From Paenibacillus sp. FSL R5-0912 (GTDB lineage: Bacteria > Bacillota > Bacilli > Paenibacillales > Paenibacillaceae): a DNA stretch of 64,000 bases. The notes under the pieces were generated by a model, which was not told the DNA's origin, searched no databases, and worked only from the letters and a program-made list of their open reading frames with translations. Where the stretch lies: assembly GCF_000758605.1 (NCBI RefSeq), contig NZ_CP009282.1, forward strand, positions 3,286,001 to 3,350,000, read 5' to 3'. The position numbers and the translations under genes are program-made. Positions 51,312-61,071 of the stretch are shown here, one piece after another; the first letter of the stretch is position 1, and every line of letters starts with the position of its first letter.

Positions 51312-51487
51312 TGTTGCGGGGAGGGGATGTCTCCCAGATATTTCTTATATTGCACGCCGAAACCGGTTTTATAATCGTGCGTTTTTCTTTTCTACTGCAA
51401 AAAGAAATAATTCCCTGAATTCTGCGCAACTTGTCGAATGGTTGGTAGTATACATTAACAGCATGAATTATTTGGAGGGGCTTTACA

Positions 51488-52042
51488 ATGAGATGGAGAA
51501 AAATTGCTCTATGCGTGGTTGTGTTTTCCATGATGGGAAGCTCATATTTGTTCGCTGACGCTGTAAACCAGAAAATCAAAGTGTGGAGCAATGGAAAGGA
51601 AATAGCCGATGGCGGCTATTTGATTGACGGCAAGGCCTATATCCCTGCGAGAGAAGCGGGAGGTGTCGTCAGCTGGGACGGTTCAGGTAAAGTGACGATT
51701 CTCAAGCCTAATGTGCATATTGTGCTGTTCAAGGGCGATACGGTATTCGGCAATGTAAACACAGGCAAACTGAAGATGAAGATCCTTACCCAGGTTGACA
51801 GCCTGAAGGACAGCGTCTCAGCTGTGAAGGTGGCAATCACCGATCCGTCAGGGAATGTGAAGGATATTCTGGAGGATGCCGGCGGCTCGAAGAATGAGGA
51901 CTTCTGGTTCTCCACCCCGGAATTCACCTATGATTTCAAAGAATCCGGTAAATACAGTGTAGGGTTCTTCATCAAGTCATCCAAGAGCGGAGATTACGTT
52001 CTTGTGTCAGAAAAGGTGGTTACGGCTTCGGCCAAGAATTAA
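51488..52042 (+). CDS. Secreted stalk-domain protein
   Basis: A 184-residue exported protein: signal peptide (KIALCVVVFSMMGSSYLFA), a short copper-amine-oxidase N-terminal-like stalk (IKVWSNGKEIADGGYLIDGKAYIPAREAG, residues 30-58), then a beta-rich domain (KMKILTQVDSLKDSVSAVKVAITDPSGN). It is the second stalk-type protein in the window and differs from that at 13 kb. Ribosome site GGAGG. Confidence 0.78.
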   Translation: MRWRKIALCVVVFSMMGSSYLFADAVNQKIKVWSNGKEIADGGYLIDGKAYIPAREAGGVVSWDGSGKVTILKPNVHIVLFKGDTVFGNVNTGKLKMKILTQVDSLKDSVSAVKVAITDPSGNVKDILEDAGGSKNEDFWFSTPEFTYDFKESGKYSVGFFIKSSKSGDYVLVSEKVVTASAKN

Positions 52043-52056
52043 CCGCGGTCTGCAAA

Positions 52057-52086
52057 TTGACCTGAACTTATCTTACGTGTTACGAT
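52057..52086 (+). promoter_or_regulatory. Possible promoter for the DUF1292 gene
   Basis: TTGACC and TACGAT separated by 18 bases lie about 40 bases before the start codon. Confidence 0.4.
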
Positions 52087-52126
52087 ACCAAATGTAGGAT
52101 AATTCAATTTAAAGTGAGGTATTTCA

Positions 52127-52450
52127 ATGAGCGATCACAAACATGAGCATGGCCATGAACATGGTGAAGCATGCGGTTGCGGACATGATCACGACCATGA
52201 GCACGAGGAGTTTGTGCTGACCTTGACGAACGAGCAGGGCGAAGATGTAGAGATGGTGCTGGTAGAAACGTTTGACGTAGGCGAGAAGTTATACGCACTG
52301 CTGCTCGAGCGCGAAAACCCTGAAGCAGACGGCATCATTCTGCGTATGGAAGAAGAAGACGAAGAAATGGTACTCTACAACATTGAAGATGAAGCTGAAT
52401 GGAAAGCTGTTGAAGAAGCTTACAACGAGCTGCTGGCCCAGCAAGAATAG
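52127..52450 (+). CDS. DUF1292 family protein with His-rich N-terminus
   Basis: A 107-residue YrzB-type protein. Residues 30-105 match DUF1292 (FVLTLTNEQGEDVEMVLVETFDVGEKLYALL), an acidic conserved protein of unknown role in Bacilli. The first 27 residues add a His-rich tail (HKHEHGHEHGEACGCGHDHD) which could bind nickel, cobalt or zinc. DUF1292 genes are often near mltG or ruvX; here the gene stands alone. A terminator follows. Confidence 0.85.
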   Translation: MSDHKHEHGHEHGEACGCGHDHDHEHEEFVLTLTNEQGEDVEMVLVETFDVGEKLYALLLERENPEADGIILRMEEEDEEMVLYNIEDEAEWKAVEEAYNELLAQQE

Positions 52451-52510
52451 ATTTCAGTGAATCAAGTACTTAGGCTTGCTGTCTTGGACAAGACAGCACC
52501 GCCTAATACA

Positions 52511-52543
52511 AAACCCCGATACTGTAATAGTATCGGGGTTTTG
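52511..52543. terminator. Bidirectional terminator
   Basis: AAACCCCGATACT/AGTATCGGGGTTT with a short loop lies between the DUF1292 gene and the convergent speA gene. Confidence 0.9.
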
Positions 52544-52566
52544 TATTGCTGCAGGGCCTGAGCCGA

Positions 52567-54042
52567 TTAAGAAATAGGCTCAGCCTCAACAATTACTTTG
52601 ATGTTGGTGATGCTGCGGTCCTCAGGGCCTTTGACCGGCAGGCCGATTTCCACATGGTCGATGATATAGTCAATGTTATCTTGGGTAATAACTTCACCAG
52701 GGAGAAGAATCGGGATGCCCGGCGGATAAACATAGATAAATTCTGCAATAATGTAGCCTGCAGACTCCCGGAAGGGAACCAGCTGTGTATCGGCGTAGAA
52801 GGCATCTCGGGGAATCAGGGCCAGCTGAGGGATATTCGGCACCTGTACCTTCATCTCATAGATCTCACCTTTGCTGTAATGAATCGCTGAGAGCACGCGC
52901 AGCGCGGCTAATAACTTATCTACCGATTCCTGGGTATCTCCAGGGGTAATCAGGCAAAGAATATTATACATGTCGCTGAGTTCTACTTCGATGTTATACT
53001 TCTGGCGCAGCCAGTTCTCGGTTTCGTATCCGGTAATGCCCAGATGGCGGACGTGAATGTTAAGCTTGGTCGGATCGAGATTGAAGGTAGCCTCTGTACC
53101 GAGAATTTCTTTGCCGAAGCTGTACAAGCCTTCAATGCTGTTAATGGCATCCCGGGCGTAGTTGGATAAGGCAATGGTTCTGGATGCCATCTCATGGCCG
53201 TTTAGCGCCAGATTACGTCTGGAGGTATCCAGAGAAGCAAGCAGAATATATGAAGTTGAAGTTGTGGTCAGCATGCTGAGAATGGTTTGTACCCGCTGAG
53301 GGTTAACAAGACCTGTCTTGGCATTGAGATTGAGTACCGAGCTCTGCGTCATGGAGCCACCCAGTTTATGCACGCTGGTTGCTGCCATATCCGCACCGGC
53401 CTGCATGGCCGATACCGGTAATTCCTCATGAAAATGAATCAATACTCCATGTGCCTCGTCCACAAGTACGGGAACCCCGTAACTGTGGGCCAGGTCGACA
53501 ATCGAACGCAGGTCGGCGCACACGCCAAAATACGTCGGATTGATAACGAGGACACCTTTGGCATCCGGATGGCGCCTCAAAGCCCGTTCGAGCGAGCTTG
53601 TGGTTATGCCGTGGTCTATCCCAAGATTCTCATCCTGTACAGGAGAGACGAAAATAGGCTTGGCTCCGGAGAAAATAATGGCCGACATCACTGATTTGTG
53701 AATATTGCGCGGCACAATAATTTTATCTCCTTCTGAGCAGACAGAGAGGATCATAGTCATGATGGCATTGCTCGTGCCTTGTACACTGAAATACGTGTAA
53801 TCGGCGCCGAAGGCCTCTGCAGCCAGCTTCTGAGCTTCAAGAATAACCCCGGTGGGCTGATGAAGATCATCAAGCGGTGCAATATTGATCAAATCTATGG
53901 ATAGAGCGTTATCGCCGATAAACTCACGGAATTCGGCATCGGTCCCTAGCCCCTTCTTATGTCCCGGAATATGAAATTGAACTGGGTTTCCGGCGGCATG
54001 CTTTTTGAGAGCTGTGAAGAGGGGAGTTACATGTTGATCCAT
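52567..54042 (-). CDS. speA: Arginine decarboxylase-type aminotransferase-fold enzyme
   Basis: A 491-residue PLP enzyme of the Orn/Lys/Arg decarboxylase class, close in length and pattern to Bacillus SpeA. Motifs are FHIPGHKKG (residues 23-31), QGTSNAI, VDEAHG (Asp for the pyridine nitrogen) and SVHKLGGSMTQ with the Schiff-base Lys. Arginine decarboxylase forms agmatine, the first step in polyamine synthesis in Bacilli. Lysine decarboxylase is a possible alternative. Confidence 0.88.
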   Translation of the reverse strand: MDQHVTPLFTALKKHAAGNPVQFHIPGHKKGLGTDAEFREFIGDNALSIDLINIAPLDDLHQPTGVILEAQKLAAEAFGADYTYFSVQGTSNAIMTMILSVCSEGDKIIVPRNIHKSVMSAIIFSGAKPIFVSPVQDENLGIDHGITTSSLERALRRHPDAKGVLVINPTYFGVCADLRSIVDLAHSYGVPVLVDEAHGVLIHFHEELPVSAMQAGADMAATSVHKLGGSMTQSSVLNLNAKTGLVNPQRVQTILSMLTTTSTSYILLASLDTSRRNLALNGHEMASRTIALSNYARDAINSIEGLYSFGKEILGTEATFNLDPTKLNIHVRHLGITGYETENWLRQKYNIEVELSDMYNILCLITPGDTQESVDKLLAALRVLSAIHYSKGEIYEMKVQVPNIPQLALIPRDAFYADTQLVPFRESAGYIIAEFIYVYPPGIPILLPGEVITQDNIDYIIDHVEIGLPVKGPEDRSITNIKVIVEAEPIS

Positions 54043-54081
54043 TTAATGCTGTCACAACCTTTCGCGAAGAGTCGATTTTTC

Positions 54082-54180
54082 AAAATATAAGGAAGTACTA
54101 GTTTATGCTATACTTGATCCTTATATTTCTCGTTGAAACGGATACCGCCCCTTAGAGGACTGACTAGCCATTTCTGCTTG
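54082..54180. repeat. Dispersed structured repeat, copy B
   Basis: Related to 11085-11182 over about 99 bases, with conserved ATATAAGGAAG at the start and TTTCTCGTTGAAACGGAT then TAGCCATTTCTGCTTG at the end. It lies in the divergent gap between speA and the MFS gene. The outer stem is partly kept. Confidence 0.6.
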
Positions 54181-54231
54181 AGCAAGCATCAGTATAACAA
54201 ATCAATCACCATAATACTAGGATGTGATGAA

Positions 54232-55521
54232 ATGTCTGGCAAAGTAGCGCAGCGTATGCATATCAATTTGGCCTCACCGTTCATTGTGGAGATGTGGGTT
54301 ATTATTTTTCTGGTCGAATTCGTCAAAGGATCGCTGCTGGTAGCCTTGCTGCCAGTCTACATGGAGAATATTCTGGGCCTGTCGGTGACGGTGGTCGGCT
54401 TCGCCTTTGCCCTGCAGTATCTAGGGGATAATCTGTTCCGCAGCCCGTTCGGCTGGGTGATGGAGCGGATAGGCTACCGCTGGACGATGACAGGTGCGCT
54501 GCTGCTGATTCTGGTGGCTGTCGGAATGATCATCTATGCTAAAGATGCAACCACATTGTCCATTGCCTGTCTAGTCCTGGGCATCGGGACCTCGCCGCTA
54601 TGGCCGTGTACCATGACCGGTATAACCGAACTTGCTGGTTCTACGGAAAGCGGCAGCAGCGGGGCGGCGATGGGCGCTGTGGAGATGGCGTCGCTGGCCG
54701 GTACCGGGATCGGTCCGATCATCGTCAATTTCATGATGGACCATGGCGGTCAGAGCTACCGTACGGTCTTTCTGGTGCTGATGGGCTTCGCCGCTGCTGT
54801 AGTGGCTGTAGCGCTGCTGCTGCCTTCTAGAATTGGCGGCCATGCGCCTCATGTCGTCCGTGAGATGAATCCCGAAGGGGCCGCAGTGCCGCACACGCCG
54901 CTGCGGCCGCTGCAGAGCCTGAAGCGGACCTGGCATCAGGTCAGAACTTCGCTGAAGGTAAGCCGGCTACTCTTCCCGGCGCTGTTCCTGCAGGCTTTTG
55001 CCATCGGACTCATGACCCCGGTGGTCACTTTGTTCGCCCGCTCCGAGCTGCATGTGACGCCTAACCAGTTCAGCCTGCTGCTGATTGCCGGCGGAGGCAT
55101 CACGGTGCTGGCGCTGATTCCGGCGGGCAAGCTGGTTGATAAGATCGGGACATCGGTCTTCCTCAACATCGGCTTCCTGCTGGCAGCCTGTTCCCTGGCA
55201 TTCTTCTCGCAGGTCCGCTGGCTGCCGCTCGCATTCGTTGCCGTGGCGCTGGTCGGAATAAGCTATGCGCTTATTCTGCCGGCATGGAATGCCTTCCTGG
55301 CCAAGCAGGTGCCCAAGGGAGAGCGGGGGACGGTCTGGGGCCTGTTCCTGACGCTGCAGGGCTCAGGAATGGTCGCAGGTCCCGTGTTGTCCGGCAAGCT
55401 GTGGGATTCCGTCAGCCATAGTGCGCCTTTTCTGGCCAGTGCAGGTGTAATGGTCCTGCTCTTCGGCCTGCATCTGCTGATTGTCCACCGGACGAAGCTG
55501 AAGCAAGGAAGCGCGCATTAA
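54232..55521 (+). CDS. Major facilitator superfamily transporter
   Basis: A 429-residue MFS permease with 12 predicted membrane segments and a central loop (about residues 200-245, HVVREMNPEGAAVPHTP). The A-like motif is at GWVMERIGYRW (residues 75-85), and the second-half copy at PAGKLVDKIGTSV. Its fold is that of drug or metabolite exporters; the substrate is unknown. ATG at 54232 is chosen, with AGGATGTGAT before it. Confidence 0.88.
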   Translation: MSGKVAQRMHINLASPFIVEMWVIIFLVEFVKGSLLVALLPVYMENILGLSVTVVGFAFALQYLGDNLFRSPFGWVMERIGYRWTMTGALLLILVAVGMIIYAKDATTLSIACLVLGIGTSPLWPCTMTGITELAGSTESGSSGAAMGAVEMASLAGTGIGPIIVNFMMDHGGQSYRTVFLVLMGFAAAVVAVALLLPSRIGGHAPHVVREMNPEGAAVPHTPLRPLQSLKRTWHQVRTSLKVSRLLFPALFLQAFAIGLMTPVVTLFARSELHVTPNQFSLLLIAGGGITVLALIPAGKLVDKIGTSVFLNIGFLLAACSLAFFSQVRWLPLAFVAVALVGISYALILPAWNAFLAKQVPKGERGTVWGLFLTLQGSGMVAGPVLSGKLWDSVSHSAPFLASAGVMVLLFGLHLLIVHRTKLKQGSAH

Positions 55522-55552
55522 GTGCTGTTTTTCCTACAACAGCCGGTAATTG

Positions 55553-55599
55553 CAAAAGCCGCAGACAGACCGGTAAATCCGGCTGCCTGCGGCTTTTAT
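55553..55599 (+). terminator. Terminator of the MFS gene
   Basis: AAAAGCCGCAG and CTGCGGCTTTT form a strong stem, with an inner CCGG/CCGG pairing. Confidence 0.85.
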
Positions 55600-55843
55600 A
55601 TAGTTTATTTTGCCAATAGATCGGGGAATGACGTCAAAAGTAGGGTCTGGCGTTTGGAAAAGGCGGAAAGCGGGTAAAAATAGTCAATAAACCAAGTTAC
55701 CGCTACATAAAATGAAGTATAAAATAAGTGTAAGACGAATGCAAAATGATGGTGCGTATGTGGAGGTCCGGCAGTCAGTTCTACTTCTTAAGTTAGGCCA
55801 TGAAACTGGCTATGCTGTAACCAAGCAGTTAGGGGGGAGTGCC

Positions 55844-56440
55844 GTGAACAAAAATGACGAAGTGGAGTACTGCAATCTGGAGCTCCGGTTTGACAGACAA
55901 CATATCCAGGACTTGATTAAGGATCTGATAAAGGAAGGCTATTCCCTTTACTGGAGTGAGAATGAGAATGTTTTTCTTATATCGGTGCGCACCGGACGCA
56001 AGCTGGTGAAGCTGCGCTTCCAGCGGATTAAGGATGGCTTCAAGCTGGTGGGAGATTATATGATCCGTGATGCGCGCCTGGCTGAATGGATGGAGAAGCT
56101 GATTGGTGATATGCGCGGTCATGCTGTAGTCAAACGTTTCCGCGACCGCCAGATTATTATTGAGAATATTCTATTCGGCGAAGTGATCCGCCTGGTGGAG
56201 ATTTCCGGATATCAGCAGCGTGTCCTGTACCAGAAAGGTCCGCTGCTATCCGATCAGGAGCTGACGAAGCTGTTCTACTCTATTGAAGGCGAGGAGCGGA
56301 TCCGTGACCGCCGGCTGGAGGTTGATGAGCAGCTGGACCGGCTGAGTGAAGCCATGCGCAATAAGGATTCTGCAGAGGTGGAGGCTTGCACGGCCAGGCT
56401 GAACATTCTAACGAGGGAGCTTGCCGCGCTTGAATGGTGA
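55844..56440 (+). CDS. Conserved hypothetical protein
   Basis: A 198-residue soluble, charged protein (EVEYCNLELRFDRQHIQDLIKDLIKEGYSLYWSENENVFLIS...) with a C-terminal coiled coil (DEQLDRLSEAMRNKDSAEVEACTARLNIL). I do not recognise a defined domain; similar proteins are known in Paenibacillus without a firm function. GTG at 55844 follows AGGGGGGAG by 6 bases; the longer ATG 55712 frame has no ribosome site. Confidence 0.65.
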   Translation: MNKNDEVEYCNLELRFDRQHIQDLIKDLIKEGYSLYWSENENVFLISVRTGRKLVKLRFQRIKDGFKLVGDYMIRDARLAEWMEKLIGDMRGHAVVKRFRDRQIIIENILFGEVIRLVEISGYQQRVLYQKGPLLSDQELTKLFYSIEGEERIRDRRLEVDEQLDRLSEAMRNKDSAEVEACTARLNILTRELAALEW

Positions 56441-56462
56441 AATTGAATGAATTATCTTCAGT

Positions 56463-56492
56463 TCAAGGCATCCCGCTATGGGGTGCCTTGAA
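56463..56492 (+). terminator. Hairpin after the conserved hypothetical gene
   Basis: CAAGGCA/TGCCTTG with an inner CCC/GGG pairing lies about 25 bases after the stop codon; the T run is poor. Confidence 0.5.
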
Positions 56493-56706
56493 CTTTGTAA
56501 TGCAAGTTGCGTGCAGGGGTTCACTTCTGCGCCTAAAACCGTTAAAATAGTCATTGTGAGCAATTTCCCTGATTCTTAGGACTTTGTCAATGAAATTGAT
56601 CTCTCTTTCGCAGGCAGAACTTTGCTGTCTCTGATAAAGGGTGGTATTCTTATACTGCGAGAAATGGATTTCACAAAAATACAGGGTGCAAAGGGTGGAG
56701 AACCAG

Positions 56707-58119
56707 ATGTCAAAACAACAAATCGGCGTCATTGGCTTGGCGGTAATGGGCAAAAATTTGGCTCTTAACATCGAGAGCAAAGGCTTTAGCGTATCCGTGT
56801 TTAACCGTTCCCCGGAGAAGACACATGATCTGGTCGCAGAAGCAGCAGGCAAGAACCTGGTAGGTACTTTCTCAGTAGAAGAGTTTGTACAATCTTTGGA
56901 AGTGCCGCGCAAAATTCTGATCATGGTTCAGGCGGGTAAAGCAACCGATGCTACCATTGAACAGCTGCTGCCATTCTTGGATCAGGGCGATATCATTATC
57001 GATGGCGGTAACGCTTATTTCCCTGACACCGTTCGCCGCAGCAAATATCTTGAGGACAAAGGCTTCCGTTTCGTAGGTACTGGCGTATCCGGCGGAGAAG
57101 AAGGCGCACTCAAGGGCCCTTCCATTATGCCTGGCGGTCAGGAAAGCGCGTATAAGCTGGTTGAACCTATTCTTACGGCTATTTCTGCCAAAGTGGACGG
57201 AGAGCCTTGCTGTACATATATCGGACCGGACGGTGCCGGACACTATGTAAAAATGGTGCATAACGGCATTGAGTACGGCGACATGCAGCTGATCGGCGAA
57301 GCGTATCATTTGCTGAAAGATGTGCTGGGCCTGGATGCCAAGGAACTGCATAACACCTTCGCAGAGTGGAACAGCGGCGAGTTGGACAGCTACCTGATCG
57401 AGATTACTAAGGATATCTTCGCGCAGTATGACGAAGAAACCGGCAAACCAATGGTTGATGTCATTCTTGACGCTGCCGGACAAAAGGGTACCGGCAAATG
57501 GACAAGCCAAAGCTCGCTGGATCTCGGCGTGCCTCTATCCATGATCACCGAATCCGTATTCTCCCGCTTCCTGTCTGCGATGAAGGAAGAACGTGTTGAA
57601 GCCAGCAAAGTGCTGAGCGGTCCCGCTGCTGTAGCCTTCGATGGTGACAAGGCTGAATTCATCGAGAACGTGCGTAAAGCATTGTTCGCCAGCAAAATCG
57701 TATCGTATGCACAAGGCTTCGCGCAGCTGCGTGTAGCTTCTGATGAATATGGCTGGGATCTGAAATATGGTGAACTGGCCAAGATCTGGCGCGGAGGCTG
57801 TATTATCCGCTCCCGGTTCCTGCAGAACATCACGGATGCCTATGCCAATAATGCAGACCTGAAGAACCTGCTGCTTGATCCGTTCTTCAAGGATGTTATG
57901 GATAACTACCAATCCGCATGGCGCAAAGTTATTGCTTCGGCCGTAACCCTGGGTATTCCGGTTCCAGGCTTCTCTAGTGCGCTTGCTTACTATGACAGCT
58001 ACCGTACAGAACGCCTTCCCGCGAACCTGCTGCAGGCACAACGCGATTATTTCGGCGCCCACACCTTCAAACGCGTGGACAAAGAAGGCGTATTCCACCA
58101 CAACTGGCTGGCTGAGTAA
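56707..58119 (+). CDS. gnd: 6-phosphogluconate dehydrogenase, decarboxylating
   Basis: A 470-residue pentose phosphate pathway enzyme oxidising 6-phosphogluconate to ribulose 5-phosphate with CO2 and a reduced cofactor. The cofactor motif is GLAVMG followed by [10 protein letters not shown] (Arg and a downstream basic site favour NADP+), with [19 protein letters not shown] and the catalytic [13 protein letters not shown]. The C-terminal helical domain ends in GVFHHNW. ATG at 56707 has GTGGAG upstream. Confidence 0.97.
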   Translation: MSKQQIGVIGLAVMGKNLALNIESKGFSVSVFNRSPEKTHDLVAEAAGKNLVGTFSVEEFVQSLEVPRKILIMVQAGKATDATIEQLLPFLDQGDIIIDGGNAYFPDTVRRSKYLEDKGFRFVGTGVSGGEEGALKGPSIMPGGQESAYKLVEPILTAISAKVDGEPCCTYIGPDGAGHYVKMVHNGIEYGDMQLIGEAYHLLKDVLGLDAKELHNTFAEWNSGELDSYLIEITKDIFAQYDEETGKPMVDVILDAAGQKGTGKWTSQSSLDLGVPLSMITESVFSRFLSAMKEERVEASKVLSGPAAVAFDGDKAEFIENVRKALFASKIVSYAQGFAQLRVASDEYGWDLKYGELAKIWRGGCIIRSRFLQNITDAYANNADLKNLLLDPFFKDVMDNYQSAWRKVIASAVTLGIPVPGFSSALAYYDSYRTERLPANLLQAQRDYFGAHTFKRVDKEGVFHHNWLAE

Positions 58120-58146
58120 CAGCAACCGCCCAGCTTAGGCTATAGA

Positions 58147-58195
58147 GAGCCCGAAATGCTTTTCGCTTCCTGCGGAGAGCTTTCGGGCTTTTTTA
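58147..58195 (+). terminator. Terminator of gnd
   Basis: AGCCCGAAA and TTTCGGGCT pair with a long loop containing GCTTTTCGC and are followed by TTTTTT. Confidence 0.85.
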
Positions 58196-58266
58196 CACCT
58201 CTGCTGCATTGTGCAAACTTTTCACCCTGTGTTATGATATGACAAATGTCGCGGTTGGAGGTAGTT

Positions 58267-58773
58267 ATGTACCATAGAAATATCATACTCGTCGGAATGA
58301 TGGCTACGGGGAAGACCACGGTAGGCGCTATGCTGGCTGAGGAGCTTGGATATGAACTGGTTGATCTGGATGCAGTGATTACGGAGAGTGAAGGCCGGAG
58401 TATTGCTGATATTTTTGCCGCGGGCGGCGAAGAGGCTTTCCGGAAGATTGAATCAGCCGTACTGAAGCGGATGCTGCAGGGTGAACGCAGAATTATCTCT
58501 ACAGGCGGAGGCGCAGTGCTTGCACCCGGTAATGCGGAAGTTATGCTCGAGCAGGGACTTGTTGTGGCACTTACAGCCACTGAGGAAGCGATTATCGCCC
58601 GTGTCAGCGGGGATGAGAACCGGCCGCTCCTCGCCGGCAATGCTGCAGAACGGGTCCACGCTATTATGGAGCAGCGCAGGGAAGCTTACCGTTTCGCGCA
58701 CTGCACGGTCGATACAACGGAGCTGAATGTGGCCGAAGTCTCACAATATATTTTAATGCATTACCGCGCTTGA
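58267..58773 (+). CDS. aroK: Shikimate kinase
   Basis: A 168-residue P-loop kinase: Walker A GMMATGKTT (residues 11-19), the DLDAVI shikimate site Asp, GGEEAFRKIE, and the glycine-rich STGGGAV loop (about 79-85). It phosphorylates shikimate, the step just before the EPSP synthase encoded nearby. ATG at 58267 has GGAGG at 6 bases. The nearby aroA gene is separated by a minus-strand rhodanese gene, so they are not in one operon. Confidence 0.95.
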   Translation: MYHRNIILVGMMATGKTTVGAMLAEELGYELVDLDAVITESEGRSIADIFAAGGEEAFRKIESAVLKRMLQGERRIISTGGGAVLAPGNAEVMLEQGLVVALTATEEAIIARVSGDENRPLLAGNAAERVHAIMEQRREAYRFAHCTVDTTELNVAEVSQYILMHYRA

Positions 58774-58804
58774 GCTTTTAAGTGTGTTTGCGTTCGTGAT
58801 ATGA

Positions 58805-59113
58805 CTAGGCTTGTTCGGTTTCATTCCATTCAATCATGCCGCCGCTCAGATTCGAGCCCTTAATGCCGAATTGCTGCAAATATTCGCAGACACGCTGGCT
58901 GCGGTTGCCGGAACGGCAAATGAAGATGATCTCGGTATCAGCCGGAAGCTCATCAGTCTGCTGCGGGATCTGGCCCATTGGGATATGCTGCGCACCGGGA
59001 ATCATGCCGAAGGCAACCTCATCGTCTTCGCGGACATCGATCAGAACAAGCTCTTCGCCTGAAGCGAGCCGCTCACGCAGTTCCTGCGGTGTAATCTGTG
59101 GGATTTCATTCAT
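58805..59113 (-). CDS. Rhodanese-like protein
   Basis: A 102-residue single rhodanese domain: VLIDVREDDEVAFGMIPGAQHIPMGQI and the active-site loop ICRSGNRSQR with the catalytic Cys. Such proteins carry sulfane sulfur from one partner to another. The ATG has GAGGG upstream. It is convergent with aroK and divergent from aroA. Confidence 0.94.
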   Translation of the reverse strand: MNEIPQITPQELRERLASGEELVLIDVREDDEVAFGMIPGAQHIPMGQIPQQTDELPADTEIIFICRSGNRSQRVCEYLQQFGIKGSNLSGGMIEWNETEQA

Positions 59114-59230
59114 GGTTGTACCCTCTTTTCTGTCCTAATAGAATGTATCAATGATAACACAACTGCGGATTACCCTGTCAAACGGGGCCGTACATACAGA
59201 AACTATATTACTTTAAGGAGCGCTTAAATT

Positions 59231-60523
59231 ATGGACGTTATTGTTAGGCCAACGCCGACACTGCAAGGGGAATTCGGAGCTCTGTCATCCAAAAATTACA
59301 CAACACGCTACCTGCTGGTAGCTGCCCTGTCGGAAGGAGTCAGCACGATTTATCATCCCGCGCACAGCGAGGACAGCGATGCCATCCGCAGATGTATCGC
59401 CGATCTCGGTGCTGTACTGACCGAAGATGAGGAGAAGATTGTAGTTCAGGGGTTCGGGCGGCACCCGCGTGATGTCAAGGAGCTGAATGTCGGGAATGCC
59501 GGCGCCGTGCTGCGTTTCCTGATGGCGGTTGCCGCGCTGAGCCCGGAGGTCACTTTCGTGAATACGTATCCGGATTCGCTCGGCAAACGCCCGCATGATG
59601 ACCTGATTCAGGCGCTGAGCCAGCTTGGTGTAGAGGTGGAGCATCATAACGGAAGGCTGCCGATCACTATTCGAGGCGGCAAACCGCAGGGTGGACGGAT
59701 TACCGTATCCGGTGCCGTTAGCTCACAGTATCTCAGTGCGCTGTTATTTCTTACTCCGCTTCTTGAAGATGACAGCGAGATTATCGTCCTGGATGATCTG
59801 AAATCCAAGGTGGTCATCGGACAGACGCTTGAGGTCATGGAGCAGGCCGGTATTACCGTACATGCTGCTGAGGATTATATGTCCTTCAAGGTGCCTGGCC
59901 GTCAGGCCTATGCGGCCAAGTCCTATACGGTTCAGGGAGATTATCCGGGATCAGCAGCTGTACTTGCTGCCGCAGCGGTGACCAAATCGGATGTGACGAT
60001 TCACCGTCTGGCCGAGCGTAGCAAGCAGGGGGAACGGGCGATTGTCGATGTGCTGCGGATGATGGAGGTACCGCTCACGCATGAGAATGGTACCGTGCAT
60101 GTGCAGGGCAACGGTATTCTTAAGGCGGTGGAATTCGATGGTGATGCCGCTACGGATGCTGTGCTGGCCATGGTGGCAGCGGCAGTGTTTGCCGAAGGGA
60201 CATCACGCTTCTATAACGTGGAGAACTTACGCTACAAGGAATGTGACCGTATAACCGATTACCTGGCCGAGCTGACCCGTGCCGGTGCGAAGGTGGAAGA
60301 GCGCCGTGACGAGATCATTGTCCATGGCACGCCTGAAGGTGTCGAAGGCGGCGTAACCATTAACGCGCATTATGATCACCGCGTAATTATGGCGCTAACA
60401 GTAGTGGGCCTCAGAGCCCGTCAGCCGCTGCGGATCAAGGATGCCCATCATGTCGCGAAGTCGTACCCGCAATACTTCGATCACCTGCGTTCGCTGGGCG
60501 CGAATGTGGAATGGGTAGAATAA
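59231..60523 (+). CDS. aroA: 3-phosphoshikimate 1-carboxyvinyltransferase (EPSP synthase)
   Basis: A 430-residue enzyme of the shikimate pathway joining shikimate 3-phosphate and phosphoenolpyruvate. Signatures are GNAGAVLRFLMAVAAL (residues 92-107), SSQYLSALLF, the C-terminal LRYKECDRI and NAHYDHRVIMAL. The phosphate/glyphosate-contact loops resemble class II or divergent forms (GNAGAVLRF instead of GNAGTAMR). Ribosome site AAGGAG. It overlaps the following acetyltransferase frame at its very end. Confidence 0.95.
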   Translation: MDVIVRPTPTLQGEFGALSSKNYTTRYLLVAALSEGVSTIYHPAHSEDSDAIRRCIADLGAVLTEDEEKIVVQGFGRHPRDVKELNVGNAGAVLRFLMAVAALSPEVTFVNTYPDSLGKRPHDDLIQALSQLGVEVEHHNGRLPITIRGGKPQGGRITVSGAVSSQYLSALLFLTPLLEDDSEIIVLDDLKSKVVIGQTLEVMEQAGITVHAAEDYMSFKVPGRQAYAAKSYTVQGDYPGSAAVLAAAAVTKSDVTIHRLAERSKQGERAIVDVLRMMEVPLTHENGTVHVQGNGILKAVEFDGDAATDAVLAMVAAAVFAEGTSRFYNVENLRYKECDRITDYLAELTRAGAKVEERRDEIIVHGTPEGVEGGVTINAHYDHRVIMALTVVGLRARQPLRIKDAHHVAKSYPQYFDHLRSLGANVEWVE

Positions 60524-60528
60524 CAACC

Positions 60529-61071
60529 ATGACAACGGCAGGTCCATTAAGTATTGTTCCGCTCACTGAGGACGATATTTCGCCGGTATCGGAGCTTTAT
60601 AAGATTGCAATCACGGATGCCTTTGAAAGAGAAGGATTGGGTCACCTGCAGGGTGACATTCAGCAGGAGGTCGAATCCAAGATACGAATGGCTACTGCTT
60701 CCTTGAATCCGCCGAATTCAGATACCTGGTTCTGGGTTGCCCGAATAGATGGGGGTGTCGCAGGCACCATTTCTTATGCACCCTGCGGAGAGGACATCAG
60801 GGTCTGTACCGGGAATCAGCTGGATGCTGTAGGCGAGCTGGGTAGTCTGTACGTTTTGCCTGAATATCAGGGGCAAGGGGTTGGGTCCGCTTTAATTGCG
60901 ATGCTTATGGTATTTCTTCGGGAGCAGGGTATCACTCAGTTCTGCCTGGACAGCGGCTACAGACGCGCACAAACCAGGTGGCTGCGGAAATTCGGAGAAC
61001 CCTATGTGATAGTTAAGGATTATTGGGGTCCTGATTCTGTCCATATGGTCTGGCTGTGTACGGTGAGCTGA
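60529..61071 (+). CDS. GNAT family N-acetyltransferase
   Basis: A 180-residue GNAT with the acetyl-CoA loop in GELGSLYVLPEYQGQGVGSALI (about residues 103-124) and a later FCLDSGYRRAQTRWLRKFGEPY. The substrate is unknown. Either ATG 60511, inside aroA, or ATG 60529 could be the start; neither has a strong ribosome site, so translation may be coupled to aroA. Confidence 0.85.
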   Translation: MTTAGPLSIVPLTEDDISPVSELYKIAITDAFEREGLGHLQGDIQQEVESKIRMATASLNPPNSDTWFWVARIDGGVAGTISYAPCGEDIRVCTGNQLDAVGELGSLYVLPEYQGQGVGSALIAMLMVFLREQGITQFCLDSGYRRAQTRWLRKFGEPYVIVKDYWGPDSVHMVWLCTVS

